Assembly (NCBI GenBank): GCA_963697365.1
Contig: CAVONT010000017.1
Location: forward strand, 186,001 to 250,000
Length of the DNA: 64,000 bases
Direction: 5' to 3'
From: CAIXZV01 sp963697365
GTDB lineage: Bacteria > Chloroflexota > Limnocylindria > Limnocylindrales > CSP1-4
Under the pieces are notes generated by a model. The model did no database searches. It was not told the DNA's origin and was given only the letters and a program-made list of their open reading frames with translations. The translations under genes and the position numbers were made by a program. Shown in pieces: positions 25,126 through 34,580 of this stretch (the stretch's first letter is position 1; every line of letters begins with the position of its first letter).

Positions 25126-26007
25126 GTGGAGCGGATTGCGTTCGCGGGCATGGGCACGATGGGATCGGCCATGTCCGCCAACCTGGCGAGAGCCGGGTTC
25201 GACGTCACGGTCTGGAACCGGACGCCGGGCAGGGCGGACGACGTCCTGGCCCTCGGCGCCGTCGAGGCGTCGACGCCCGCGGAGGCAGCTCGACAGGCCA
25301 CGGTCGCATTGACCTGCGTGTCGGACACGCCGGACGTCGAGGCCGTGCTCTTCGGTGCCGATGGCATCGTGGAGGGCCTGCCCCCGGGCGGGCTCGTGAT
25401 CGACGTGTCGACGATCGCGCCAGGTGCCACCCGTGCCTTCGCGGCCCGCCTGCTCGAGCGCGGCATCGGCTTCGTGGATGCGCCCGTCTCCGGTGGCTCG
25501 GAGGGTGCCCGCAAGGCGACGCTCACGATCTTCGTCGGCGGCGAGGACGCCGACGTCGAGCGCGCCCGGCCAGTGCTCGCGGCGATGGGCACGACGATCA
25601 CGCACTTCGGGCCCGCCGGGTCCGGCCAGGCGGTGAAGGCCGTCAACCAGGTGATGATCGCCGGGGTCTACCTGGCCGTCGCCGAGGGGATGGTCCTCGC
25701 GATGAAGGCCGGCCTCGACCCGGCCGCCGTCGTCGGGGCGCTGGGTGGCGGTGTTGCCGGGTCCTGGATCCTGGCCAACCGCAGCGCCAAGATGATCGCC
25801 AACGACTATCCGCTCGGGTTCCGGACGGCGCTCCACCTCAAGGACCTCGGCATCGCGCTGGAGCTCGGACGGGAGACCGGGACCGTGATGCCGCTGGCCG
25901 GCCTGGCGGCCCAACTCGAGGCCGGCCTCGTGGCGCGCGGGTACGGCGACGAGGACATGTCGAACCTCGCGCGCGCCATCCGCCAGCTGTCGGCGCTCGA
26001 CGGCTGA
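25126..26007 (+). CDS. NAD(P)-dependent beta-hydroxyacid dehydrogenase (3-hydroxyisobutyrate dehydrogenase family)
   Basis: A 293-residue enzyme of the HIBADH/GarR/glyoxylate reductase family. Rossmann motif FAGMGTMGSAMSANLARAGF at the N-terminus, the substrate loop FVDAPVSGGSEGARKATLTI and the catalytic Lys in GQAVKAVNQVMIAGV; ALHLKDLGIALELG is the conserved C-terminal segment. It oxidises a beta-hydroxyacid or reduces a semialdehyde (tartronate semialdehyde, succinate semialdehyde or glyoxylate are possible). The GTG at 25126 has a good AAGGAGG site 6 nt upstream. A terminator hairpin follows. Confidence 0.88.
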   Translation: MERIAFAGMGTMGSAMSANLARAGFDVTVWNRTPGRADDVLALGAVEASTPAEAARQATVALTCVSDTPDVEAVLFGADGIVEGLPPGGLVIDVSTIAPGATRAFAARLLERGIGFVDAPVSGGSEGARKATLTIFVGGEDADVERARPVLAAMGTTITHFGPAGSGQAVKAVNQVMIAGVYLAVAEGMVLAMKAGLDPAAVVGALGGGVAGSWILANRSAKMIANDYPLGFRTALHLKDLGIALELGRETGTVMPLAGLAAQLEAGLVARGYGDEDMSNLARAIRQLSALDG

Positions 26008-26027
26008 GTCGCGATCCCGGAATCGGA

Positions 26028-26051
26028 ACGGGCCGCCCGGAGGCGGCCCGT
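26028..26051. terminator. Hairpin between the dehydrogenase and phosphofructokinase genes
   Basis: Perfect 10-bp stem ACGGGCCGCC/GGCGGCCCGT with a 4-nt loop (CGGA), between two converging genes. No long T run follows. Confidence 0.6.
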
Positions 26052-26096
26052 GTGCCTGGAGGGTGAAGGCCCGGTGGCGTCCGCGCGAACCGCCGC

Positions 26097-27284
26097 CTAC
26101 TCCGCGGGGCCCAGGGAGGGCGTGAGCAGGAGCGGCGAGCCCAGCTTGTCCGAGTACCTCGGGCGGAAGCGCTCCAGATCGTAGGCGTCGAGCTGGACGC
26201 GGCGCGGTGGCTTGCCGGTCTCGGCCAGCGAGACGTGGCTGTACTTCCCGTCGCGGATCGCGACCATCCGGCCGCCGATGCCGTCGCGGATGAGGTCCAT
26301 CGCCACGTTGGCGAACGTGGTCGCGACCATGGAGTCGAGCATGTCCGGCTCGCCGGAGCGCAGGTCGTAGGTGAGATCCGACGCGACGGCCTCGATGCCC
26401 GTGAGCGTCTTGAGCTCGGAGGCGAGCACCTCGCCCACGTTCATCTTGTGGCGGTGCCCGAAGGCGTCGGCCTCCCCGACGTCCTGCATCTGGCCGCCCT
26501 CCCAGATCGCGCCCTCGGCGGTGATCAGGATCGCGTAGCGGGAGGGGTTGTTGCGATGGTCCTCCTTGAGGATCTCCGCGAGTCCCTTGATGTCGTACTT
26601 GAACTCGGGGATCACCGCGCGGGTGCTGGTGACGTAGGCGGTGTAGAGCGCTGTGAAGCCGGCGTCCCGCCCGAAGATCCGGAACACGCCGATGCGCTCG
26701 TGTGACCCGAGGGTCGTGCGCTGGCGGTTGAGGACCTCCTTCGCCCGGGTGATCGCCGACGAGAAGCCGATGCAGTACTCGGTCCCGTTGACGTCGTTGT
26801 CCATCGTCTTCGGGATGGCGACCAGCGGCAGGCCCCGCTCGTAGAGCACGGATGAGAACGACAGGGTGTCATCGCCGCCGATCGTCACGAGGTGCGTGAG
26901 GCCCAGGTGCTGGATCGTGTCCAGGACGTGGTCCGTCAGGTTGAAGACGCCGTCAGCCGTCTCCTTGTCGGCGACCGACTTGGGGTCGAGCCAGCTCGGG
27001 AAGGCATTCGCCCGCATCTTCCGGGGATTCGTCCGGGACGAGTGGAGGATCGTGCCGCCCGTCCGGTCGATGGTCCGGGTGTTGGTCCGGTCCAGGACCC
27101 GCACGTACTCGGGGTCCAGTTCGGACCCGCGGCGCTGGTGGGTCAGGCCTTCCCAGCCGCGCCGGATCCCGAGCACCTCGTAGCCCAGGTCCGTCGCCCG
27201 GTAGACGACGCTCTTGATGACGGAGTTGAGACCGGGGACGTCGCCGCCGCCGGTGAGGATCCCGATTCGCTTGGGTGCAGCCAT
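26097..27284 (-). CDS. 6-phosphofructokinase, pyrophosphate-type by active-site residues
   Basis: A 395-residue PfkA-superfamily enzyme for fructose-6-phosphate phosphorylation in glycolysis. The N-terminal phosphate loop is LTGGGDVPGLNSVI. The phosphoryl-donor loop reads TIGGDDTLSF and the catalytic segment PKTMDNDVNG. In ATP enzymes these read GGDGS and PGTIDND; Asp after GGD and Lys before T are the known marks of PPi-dependent enzymes, so the donor is probably pyrophosphate and the reaction reversible. GIGGRMVAIRDGKYSHV and the basic C-terminal part are normal. The ATG at 27284 follows a GGAG site about 10 nt upstream. Single gene, divergent from the TadA-like gene. Confidence 0.85.
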   Translation of the reverse strand: MAAPKRIGILTGGGDVPGLNSVIKSVVYRATDLGYEVLGIRRGWEGLTHQRRGSELDPEYVRVLDRTNTRTIDRTGGTILHSSRTNPRKMRANAFPSWLDPKSVADKETADGVFNLTDHVLDTIQHLGLTHLVTIGGDDTLSFSSVLYERGLPLVAIPKTMDNDVNGTEYCIGFSSAITRAKEVLNRQRTTLGSHERIGVFRIFGRDAGFTALYTAYVTSTRAVIPEFKYDIKGLAEILKEDHRNNPSRYAILITAEGAIWEGGQMQDVGEADAFGHRHKMNVGEVLASELKTLTGIEAVASDLTYDLRSGEPDMLDSMVATTFANVAMDLIRDGIGGRMVAIRDGKYSHVSLAETGKPPRRVQLDAYDLERFRPRYSDKLGSPLLLTPSLGPAE

Positions 27285-27438
27285 TGCGTGGAGGCTCCGG
27301 TTGGACCCGGCCGACGGCCGGGAGATGGTGTGGTGCCGTCTGGGAGCACGCATCGCACGCCACGATGCGGGCCGGCGCTCGGCTGCGCCGGAGATGCGGC
27401 ACGGATCAACTGCCATCGTAGCGCGCGAGGCGAGTGGT

Positions 27439-27444
27439 TATCAT
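27439..27444 (+). promoter_or_regulatory. -10 box (TATCAT) of the TadA-like gene, leaderless type
   Basis: TATCAT lies exactly 7 nt before the ATG at 27452. It supports that start over the GTG at 27434, which would lie upstream of the box. Confidence 0.45.
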
Positions 27445-27451
27445 CGACGGC

Positions 27452-27898
27452 ATGAACTACGCGCTGTTTATGGGCGAGGCGCTCGCGGAGGCGAGGGCGG
27501 CCGCGGCGCGAGGGGCGCCGGCCGTGGGCGCGGTCGCGGTGCTCAATGACGCGATGATCGCGCGCGGCTCCTGCTCCTCCGGTACTGGCGCGGACCCGAC
27601 TGCCCATGCCGTGGTCACGGTGCTCCGCGCCGCAGCGCGCAAGCTCGGCACGCCGCGCCTGTCGGACCTCACGGTGTTCACCACGATGGAGCCCTGTCCC
27701 ATGTGCGTCGGCGCGCTCCTCGAGTGCGACGCGGCCGCGCTCGTGTTCGCCGTGCCCAACCCGGTGTCGGGGGCGGCAGGCACCGTCGTCCAGCTGGCGC
27801 AGCACCCGGCGCTCGGGCGGCGCCTCGAGGTGGTCTCCGGGATCTGCCGGGCAGAGGCCGAGGAGCTCGTCGGCCTCGGGGCCGCGACGGGAGCTTGA
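27452..27898 (+). CDS. TadA-like cytidine/adenosine deaminase-fold protein lacking the catalytic Glu
   Basis: A 148-residue deaminase-fold protein, in the position held by tadA next to scr-dnaX in Bacillus. Zinc ligands His52 (DPTAHAV) and Cys82/Cys85 (EPCPMC) are kept. The catalytic proton-shuttle Glu of HAE is Val54 (codon GTG). The RGHN-type substrate-contact segment of TadA reads RGSCSS and the usual basic C-terminal tail is missing. TadA converts A34 to inosine in tRNA-Arg(ACG); the tRNA-Arg in this window has anticodon GCG and needs no editing. The protein is probably not a tRNA adenosine deaminase now. It could be a relic or have a binding role. No frame damage is seen. Confidence 0.75.
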   Translation: MNYALFMGEALAEARAAAARGAPAVGAVAVLNDAMIARGSCSSGTGADPTAHAVVTVLRAAARKLGTPRLSDLTVFTTMEPCPMCVGALLECDAAALVFAVPNPVSGAAGTVVQLAQHPALGRRLEVVSGICRAEAEELVGLGAATGA

Positions 27899-27923
27899 CC
27901 GCTCGGCGGGGCCCTGGCAGTCC

Positions 27924-29099
27924 ATGACACTCCGCCTGGCCATCCTGTTCCTGCTCCGCGGCTCCTGCTATGGGGCGATCGGGCCGTTTGCGGCGGTCGT
28001 GCTGCTCGAGCGCGGCCTGCCGCCGGCCCTCATCGCGCCGCTGGCTGCTGCGGCGGCGATCCTCACCCTGATCGCCGCCCCGACCTGGGGCCGGCTGGGC
28101 GATCGTCACGGGCGCCGTCGGATGCTCGTGGTCGCCTTCCTGATCGGGGTGCCGGCCGCTCTTGGCCACGCGGCGGGCCTGCTCGGGGTGCTGGTGGTGG
28201 CCTTCGTCGCGTGGGCGATGATCTCCTCGGCGTTCGCGCCCCTCGCCGATTCCCTCGCGCTCGCCCGCCTCGAAGGCAGCAGGTCCCGCTACTCACGCGT
28301 GCGCATCGGCGCCTCGACGGGCTACATCCTGTCGGCCCTCGCCGTGGGTGCCGCCGTGTCGTTCACGGGTCTCGCATGGGCCGCACCGGGCCTGATCGGC
28401 GCGGGGCTGTGTGCGGCGACCGCCGGGGTCGTGGCGGTGCGGCTCGGCGGCGAGTTGCGGCGGGGCACGGGTGTCGCCGGGGCCGACGGCGGGAGCATGC
28501 TCGAGGGCGTGCGCGCGGGGGTCGGCCGGTCGCCGGTCTTCCTCGCGGGTCTTGCCGTCGTGTACGCGGGTGCAGCCGCCCCGACCATCTTCGTCGGCCC
28601 CCGGATCGCGGAGATCGGCGGATCGGGCTGGGACATCGGCCTCGCGACGGCAGCCAGCACGATCGTCGAGGTGCCGGCCTTCCTCGCCGTCCCCCTGTTG
28701 CTGCGCGTCCTTGGCGGTCGCCGCATGTTCCTCACCGCGGGCCTCCTCCTCGGAGCGTCCGGCCTCCTGACCGCCATCGCACCGACACCCAGCCTCCTGA
28801 TCGCCGCGCGGCTGCTCTTCGGAGCGGGGTTCGCCTGGGCGGCACTTCCCTCGCTGGCGGCGGTCCTCGCCGCGGCCCCTCCCGACAGCCAGGCCGCGGC
28901 CTCCGCCCTCCACTTCGCGACTGGCGCAGTCGGATCGTTGCTGGTGGCGGCGGCGGGCCTGCCGCTGGTGACGGCGACCGGGTCGGTGGCAGCGGTGCTC
29001 GCGGTGGCCGCGATCGCAACGCCCTTCGCAGCCGTCGTCAGCATGCGCGCCTGGCCCGCGCCCTTCGCCCAGCGCGCCGGCGCCATGCGCGGCACGTGA
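27924..29099 (+). CDS. MFS transporter (MFS_1-like)
   Basis: A 391-residue major facilitator with about 11-12 hydrophobic helices from residue 3 to 375. The loop between helices 2 and 3 has the family motif GRLGDRHGRRRMLV. The pattern of small hydrophobic helices with SGYILSALAVG-like segments fits the LacY/NupG-like MFS_1 group. Substrate cannot be inferred. It starts 25 bp after the TadA-like gene and may share its transcript. The ATG at 27924 has only weak ribosome-binding complementarity. Confidence 0.82.
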   Translation: MTLRLAILFLLRGSCYGAIGPFAAVVLLERGLPPALIAPLAAAAAILTLIAAPTWGRLGDRHGRRRMLVVAFLIGVPAALGHAAGLLGVLVVAFVAWAMISSAFAPLADSLALARLEGSRSRYSRVRIGASTGYILSALAVGAAVSFTGLAWAAPGLIGAGLCAATAGVVAVRLGGELRRGTGVAGADGGSMLEGVRAGVGRSPVFLAGLAVVYAGAAAPTIFVGPRIAEIGGSGWDIGLATAASTIVEVPAFLAVPLLLRVLGGRRMFLTAGLLLGASGLLTAIAPTPSLLIAARLLFGAGFAWAALPSLAAVLAAAPPDSQAAASALHFATGAVGSLLVAAAGLPLVTATGSVAAVLAVAAIATPFAAVVSMRAWPAPFAQRAGAMRGT

Positions 29100-29108
29100 C
29101 GGAGCCTT

Positions 29109-29117
29109 TGCTATCCT
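29109..29117 (+). promoter_or_regulatory. Extended -10 promoter of tRNA-Ser(CGA)
   Basis: TG-C-TATCCT, 7 nt before the mature tRNA 5' end, identical to the box in front of the next tRNA-Ser. Confidence 0.45.
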
Positions 29118-29124
29118 CTCCGGC

Positions 29125-29212
29125 GGAGAGGTGTCCGAGTGGTTGATGGTGCCGCTCTCGAAAAGCGGTCTAGCGAGAGCTAGCGTGGGTTCGAATCCCA
29201 CCCTCTCCGCCA
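29125..29212 (+). tRNA. tRNA-Ser (CGA)
   Basis: An 88-nt tRNA with a long variable arm. Acceptor GGAGAGG/CCTCTCC, anticodon stem CCGCT/AGCGG with loop CTCGAAA, encoded CCA. It reads UCG. Confidence 0.95.
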
Positions 29213-29224
29213 CTCGCAACGAAC

Positions 29225-29250
29225 GACCCGGCGAGGCGACTCGCCGGGTC
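29225..29250 (+). terminator. Hairpin between the two tRNA-Ser genes
   Basis: Perfect 11-bp stem GACCCGGCGAG/CTCGCCGGGTC with a 4-nt loop, followed by TTGC. It separates the two tRNA genes, each of which has its own -10 box. Confidence 0.6.
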
Positions 29251-29251
29251 T

Positions 29252-29260
29252 TGCTATCCT
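29252..29260 (+). promoter_or_regulatory. Extended -10 promoter of tRNA-Ser(GGA)
   Basis: TG-C-TATCCT, 8 nt before the tRNA. The box follows the preceding terminator hairpin at once. Confidence 0.45.
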
Positions 29261-29268
29261 CTCGCGGC

Positions 29269-29356
29269 GGAGAGGTCGCCTAGTGGCCTAGGGCGCCGCA
29301 CTGGAAATGCGGTATGGGGCAACCCATCGCGGGTTCAAATCCCGCCCTCTCCGCCA
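29269..29356 (+). tRNA. tRNA-Ser (GGA)
   Basis: An 88-nt tRNA with a long variable arm. Acceptor GGAGAGG/CCTCTCC, anticodon stem CCGCA/TGCGG with loop CTGGAAA, encoded CCA. It reads UCC/UCU. A G34 rather than A34 tRNA is normal here. Confidence 0.95.
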
Positions 29357-29416
29357 GCCCTTCCCGGCAGTCGAGCCCGGCTCCTGCCGGATGGCCCCCC
29401 TGGTTGTCATCCGCGC

Positions 29417-29422
29417 TAGACT
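29417..29422 (+). promoter_or_regulatory. -10 box (TAGACT) of the SRP RNA gene
   Basis: TAGACT ends 7 nt before the inferred RNA 5' end (29430), which is fixed by pairing with the 3' end. It calibrates the -10 to start-site distance used for the leaderless genes. No clear -35. Confidence 0.5.
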
Positions 29423-29429
29423 CTGCGAC

Positions 29430-29697
29430 GCCGTGCTAGGCGGGGAACTAGCGGTGCCCTGTACCTGCAATCCGCTCCAGCAGGGCTGAATTCCCTCCCG
29501 AGGTCGGCGTTCTCGAGAGCCGACGGTGTTCGCGACGTAGAGGACCGGGTCCCGCGCAGCGGCGACTCGTGAACCGTGTCAGGTCCGGAAGGAAGCAGCA
29601 CTCAGCGATGATCGTCGGGTGCCGCGGAACGGCCTGGTCCGAGCCGCGTTCACCGCTGGGCGCGGGGGCGTCCGTATCGACGGAGGGTGCACGGCAC
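29430..29697 (+). ncRNA. ffs: Signal recognition particle RNA, large bacterial type
   Basis: About 268 nt. The 5' Alu-domain part GTGCTAGGCGGGGAACTAGC with GGTGCCCTGTACCTGCAATC is typical of the large (Bacillus/actinobacterial-type) SRP RNA. The Ffh-binding domain IV GTCCGGAAGGAAGCAGCA (29581 on) is unmistakable. The ends pair: GCCGTGC (29430-29436) with GCACGGC (29689-29695). It lies 43 bp before dnaX, as scr does in Bacillus subtilis. Ends are estimates within a few bases. Confidence 0.92.
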
Positions 29698-29740
29698 TTC
29701 AACCCTCGAGGCGCCCCATGCCCGTCAAGCAGGAGCGACG

Positions 29741-31364
29741 TTGACCATCGGGACGCCCCACCAGGCTCTCTACCGCCGCTGGCGGGCCCAGACCTTCTCC
29801 GAGATCGTCGGTCAGGAGGCCGTGGTCACGACGCTGCGCAATGCGGTGCTCACGGGGCAGGTCTCGCACGCGCTGCTGTTCACCGGCCCCAGAGGTACCG
29901 GCAAGACGTCGCTCGCGCGGATCGTCGCCAAGGCCGTCAACTGCCTCGAGCTCCAGCCCAACGCGGATCCCTGTGACCGGTGCCAGTCCTGCACGTCGAT
30001 CCGGGAGGGCACCACCCTTGACGTGATCGAGATCGACGCCGCGTCCAACCGCGGTATCGACAACGTGCGCGAGCTGCGCGAGCGGATCAACTACCCGCCC
30101 GGTGACCTGCGCCGGAAGGTGTACATCCTCGACGAGGCGCACCAGATCACGAAGGATGCCTGGAACGCGCTGCTCAAGTCGCTCGAGGAGCCGCCGGACT
30201 TCGTCCTCTTCATGTTCGCGTCCACCCACCCGCAGGGCTTCCCGCCGGCCATCCTGTCGCGCCTCCAGCGCTACGACGTCCGTCGGCTCACGGTCCCCGA
30301 GATCACCGGCAAGCTCCAGCGGATCCTGGCTGCCGACGGCCGGGAGGCGGACCCGGAGGCGGTCGCGGTGATCGCGGGCCTCGCCGCGGGAGGCATGCGC
30401 GACGCCGAGTCGATCCTGGACCAGCTCCTGGCGTCCACGGCGGACCGGATCACGGCGGACGCCGTTCGCGACCTTCTCGGGCTGGCCGACGGCGAGCTGG
30501 TCGACGCCTTCACGATCGCCCTCACGACGGGCGATGCCGCTTCCGGGATCCTGCAGCTCGACCAGCTCGAGGAGCGGGGCCGCGACCTTCGCGCCTTCCT
30601 CGATCAGGCCGTGGACGCGCTGCGCGCCCGATTGCTCGCCGACCTCGCGTCCGGCACCGGCACGGACCCCGCCGTCACCGCGGCCGCCCGACGCCTCGCC
30701 TCGATCGACCCGACGCGCCTGGGCCCCGGAGGCCTGCGCCTCCAGCTCGAGCTGGCGCTCCTCGAGGCCGCGCCCGCGACGCCCCGGGCTCCAGCCGCCG
30801 CTGCCACGCGCAAGCCCGTGCCTGTCCCAGCGTCTGCGCCCGGACGGACGACCGCCGCGCCCGCACCGCTCGCGGAGCCGCCAGTGCCAGTGCCGGAGCC
30901 GGCGCTGCTGCCCGCCGAGCCCGCCGAGCCCGCCGCGCCCGCCGCGCCCGCCGCCCGCTACGCGGCCGGCCGAGACCCCGGCCGAGACCCCGTCCGGCGG
31001 GCGGGACGTTGACCTGGAGCGCCTCCGACGCGGCTGGACGTCCGTCGTCTCCGCGGTCGCGGCGAGGAGCCCGGCTGCCAAGGCCGCCATCGTCGACTGC
31101 CGGCCCATGGGAATCGAAGGCCGGATCGTCACGATCGGCTTCCCCGAGGAGAAGTCGTTCCTCAAGGATGCAACCGAGCGGCGCCGACCTCTGCTCGAGG
31201 CGTGCATCGGCGAGTTCCTCGGCCACGAGGTCGGCGTGCGGCTCGTCGCGACGAACCTCGAGCTCGTACCGCCGCTCCCGGATGACCAGGAGGCCGCGGC
31301 GATCCTGACGCGCGCCCATGAGATCTTCGCCGACGACCGCCTCGACGTTCCGGAGGTCAGCTGA
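29741..31364 (+). CDS. dnaX: DNA polymerase III subunit gamma/tau, frame break near 30945-30965
   Basis: Clamp-loader ATPase. From the TTG at 29741 (AGGAG 5 nt upstream): HQALYRRWRAQTFSEIVGQ, Walker A FTGPRGTGKTSLAR, the zinc cysteines in CLELQPNADPCDRCQSC, Walker B KVYILDEAHQ and the Arg finger region FASTHPQGFPPAILSRLQRY. After a Pro/Ala-rich linker (PAEPAEPAAPAAPA) the frame shifts by +1. The zero frame would stop at 31012 (a gamma-like product of 423 residues). The other frame carries RPAETPAETPSGG, then a typical tau tail (VVSAVAARSPAAKAAIVDCR) to 31364, total about 540. dnaX is known for programmed frameshifting, but no A-rich slippery site is seen here; one extra base is as likely. Confidence 0.9.
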
Positions 31365-31453
31365 CCCGGGCACGACATGCACGACACGCCCGCATGGGCG
31401 AGACTGGCGGCGACGAGGATCCCGACCACGACAGCATCGAGGAGCAGACACCG

Positions 31454-31762
31454 ATGGGCATGGGCAACCTGCAGCGCATGGCGATGCAGATGCAGCAGGA
31501 CATGGCACGCGTGCAGGGAGAGCTCGAGACCCTGACGGTCGAAGGCTCGGCGGGTGGCGGCGTCGTGAAGGCCACCGTCAACGGAAAGCAGGAGCTCCTC
31601 GGGCTCGTCATCGACCCGGCCGTCGTCGATCCTGACGACGTCGAGATGCTCCAGGACCTGGTCCTGACCGCGGTCCGCGAGGCGCTGAAGGCCTCGCAGG
31701 ACCTCGCGTCCGAGAAGATGGGTGCCGTCACCTCCGGCCTGCGCATCCCCGGCCTCGGCTGA
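31454..31762 (+). CDS. YbaB/EbfC family nucleoid-associated protein
   Basis: A 102-residue protein of the YbaB/EbfC family, small dimeric DNA-binding proteins encoded between dnaX and recR in most bacteria. Family features: MGNLQRMAMQMQQDMARVQ (helix 1), TVEGSAGGGVVKATVNGKQE and IDPAVVDPDDVEMLQDLVL, ending GLRIPGLG. The ATG at 31454 is preferred (GAGGAGCAG about 9 nt upstream). The GTG/ATG at 31394 would add 20 acidic residues and lies close to the dnaX end. Confidence 0.9.
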   Translation: MGMGNLQRMAMQMQQDMARVQGELETLTVEGSAGGGVVKATVNGKQELLGLVIDPAVVDPDDVEMLQDLVLTAVREALKASQDLASEKMGAVTSGLRIPGLG

Positions 31763-31772
31763 CGCCCGGCCG

Positions 31773-32390
31773 ATGCCAGGCGCCGTCATCGAGCCCGTCG
31801 CTCGCCTGATCGAGTCGTTTGCCCGCCTGCCGGGCATCGGCCCGAAGACGGCCCAACGGCTCACCTACCACCTGTTACGTGCCCCGGACGCAGAGGCGCG
31901 AGCCCTCGCCCGCGCCCTGATCGCGGTTCGCGACGAAGTGGTCTTCTGCGATCGCTGTTTCAACATCAGCGATGCACCCCTCTGCCCGATCTGCCGTGAC
32001 CCCGGGCGCGACACGGCCCGGCTGTGCGTCGTGGAGGAGCCGCTCGATGTGCTCGCGATCGAGCGCACTGGCGAGTTCAAGGGGCAGTACCACGTGCTCC
32101 ACGGCGCGATCAGTCCCATCGACGGGATCGGTCCGGACCGCCTGAAGATCCGAGACCTCATCGAGCGTGTGGTCGAGGCCGAGGTGGGAGGCGAGCGTGT
32201 CGAGGAGGTCATCATCGCGACGAACCCGACCCTCGAAGGGGAGGCGACTGCAATGTACCTGGGCGAGCGACTCGACGGGCACGTCGGGTCCGTCACCCGC
32301 ATCGCCCGTGGACTGCCGGTCGGCGGGGACCTCGAGTATGCCGACGACGTGACGCTGATCCGGGCCCTGCAGGGCCGGCGGGAGCTATGA
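31773..32390 (+). CDS. recR: Recombination protein RecR
   Basis: A 205-residue recombination mediator that works with RecF/RecO to load RecA at gaps. Helix-hairpin-helix region LPGIGPKTAQRLTYHLL, a Cys4 zinc finger CDRCFNISDAPLCPIC (about residues 53-68), a Toprim domain with LCVVEEPLDVLAIERTG and ATNPTLEGEATAMYL, and the C-terminal IARGLPVGGDLEYADDVTL. It is 10 bp after ybaB and directly abuts the small membrane gene (TGA 32388-32390, ATG 32391). Confidence 0.95.
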   Translation: MPGAVIEPVARLIESFARLPGIGPKTAQRLTYHLLRAPDAEARALARALIAVRDEVVFCDRCFNISDAPLCPICRDPGRDTARLCVVEEPLDVLAIERTGEFKGQYHVLHGAISPIDGIGPDRLKIRDLIERVVEAEVGGERVEEVIIATNPTLEGEATAMYLGERLDGHVGSVTRIARGLPVGGDLEYADDVTLIRALQGRREL

Positions 32391-32576
32391 ATGCGTGAAC
32401 TTGTCTTCGAGATGCTGCTCCGGGGCATCAAGCCTCTGTTCGCCGTCCTCGTCGCGCTCCTCGTGTGGGCCGTCGCACTCGGTGTCGTCGGAGCAACGCC
32501 AACCGTCGAGTTGGGAATCCTGTGCTTCCTCGCCGGCGGCTTGCTCGTCCTCCTCGTCCAGGAGGGGCCAATCTGA
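32391..32576 (+). CDS. Small two-helix membrane protein after recR
   Basis: A 61-residue hydrophobic protein, MRELVFEMLLRGIKPLF then two helices (about 15-35 and 40-57), ending QEGPI. It abuts recR with no gap and is the last gene before the rRNA operon. In Bacillus the same place between recR and rrnA holds yaaL and the membrane protein bofA; I see no sequence resemblance strong enough to call either. Function unknown. Confidence 0.6.
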   Translation: MRELVFEMLLRGIKPLFAVLVALLVWAVALGVVGATPTVELGILCFLAGGLLVLLVQEGPI

Positions 32577-32615
32577 GCGTGGCCACGAGCCTGCGAGGGC
32601 TCACGCCACGGCCGT

Positions 32616-32644
32616 TTGACAGCCGCCTCAAGGTTCCCTAATAT
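32616..32644 (+). promoter_or_regulatory. rRNA operon promoter P1
   Basis: TTGACA (32616-32621), a 17-nt spacer and TAATAT (32639-32644): the best consensus promoter in the window, about 230 nt before the 16S. Start site near 32652. Its position in the otherwise gene-free 32577-32873 stretch fits the rRNA operon. Confidence 0.8.
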
Positions 32645-32715
32645 CCCTCCTCGCGCCTCATGAACCCGAGGCTCGCCGGTCGGTCGCCAGTGCGGCCACC
32701 ACCCCGATACCCCGT

Positions 32716-32744
32716 TTGACACGGGGAGCGAACTGCGTCATCAT
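32716..32744 (+). promoter_or_regulatory. Possible second rRNA promoter P2
   Basis: TTGACA (32716-32721) with CATCAT 17 nt further (32739-32744). The -35 is perfect but the -10 is weak. It lies exactly 100 nt after P1, as tandem rRNA promoters often do. Confidence 0.4.
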
Positions 32745-32780
32745 GGGCAGTCCGCGCTCCGGGCGGTAAAGGCCGGGCGC

Positions 32781-32796
32781 TGCACCTTAACAACTG
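32781..32796 (+). repeat. 16-nt leader repeat before 16S (copy 1), likely boxA-type antitermination element
   Basis: TGCACCTTAACAACTG occurs here and again, identical, at 34916-34931 before the 23S. A conserved leader motif before each large rRNA suggests an antitermination or processing signal. Confidence 0.5.
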
Positions 32797-32811
32797 AAGA
32801 GTGGTAGGAAC
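32796..32811 (+). repeat. Pre-16S processing stem, 5' arm
   Basis: GAAGAGTGGTAGGAAC is perfectly complementary over 16 nt to 34530-34545 downstream of the 16S. The two arms would pair and enclose the 16S, giving an RNase III site. Confidence 0.8.
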
Positions 32812-32873
32812 TTCAGCACGAGAACGTGCCTGGACCAAGCTTGAGCTTTGACTCAACCGCAAGGTTGAGTATT

Positions 32874-34366
<1,493 letters not shown>

Positions 34367-34529
34367 GGGAGATCCGAGTCCGGTCCAAAACGGTGGGGAC
34401 CGGGCGTTGATGGCTCCCAGGTTGATCGCACGATCGTCTGCACCTCCAGCCGAGTGGGGTGCGCCGGCGCAAGCCGGAGATCGAACTGCGACTCGGTGAG
34501 ACACCGTACCGGGCATGATCTACGGCCCT

Positions 34530-34545
34530 GTTCCTACCACTCTTC
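34530..34545 (+). repeat. Pre-16S processing stem, 3' arm
   Basis: GTTCCTACCACTCTTC, the perfect complement of 32796-32811. Confidence 0.8.
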
Positions 34546-34580
34546 AAGGGTTACGGTGCAGCCGCCCTACCGGCTATCCG

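Noticed and set aside
32391..32576. Small membrane protein after recR as BofA
   Set aside because: Position is suggestive, but the sequence shows no convincing similarity and only 61 residues; left as unknown.
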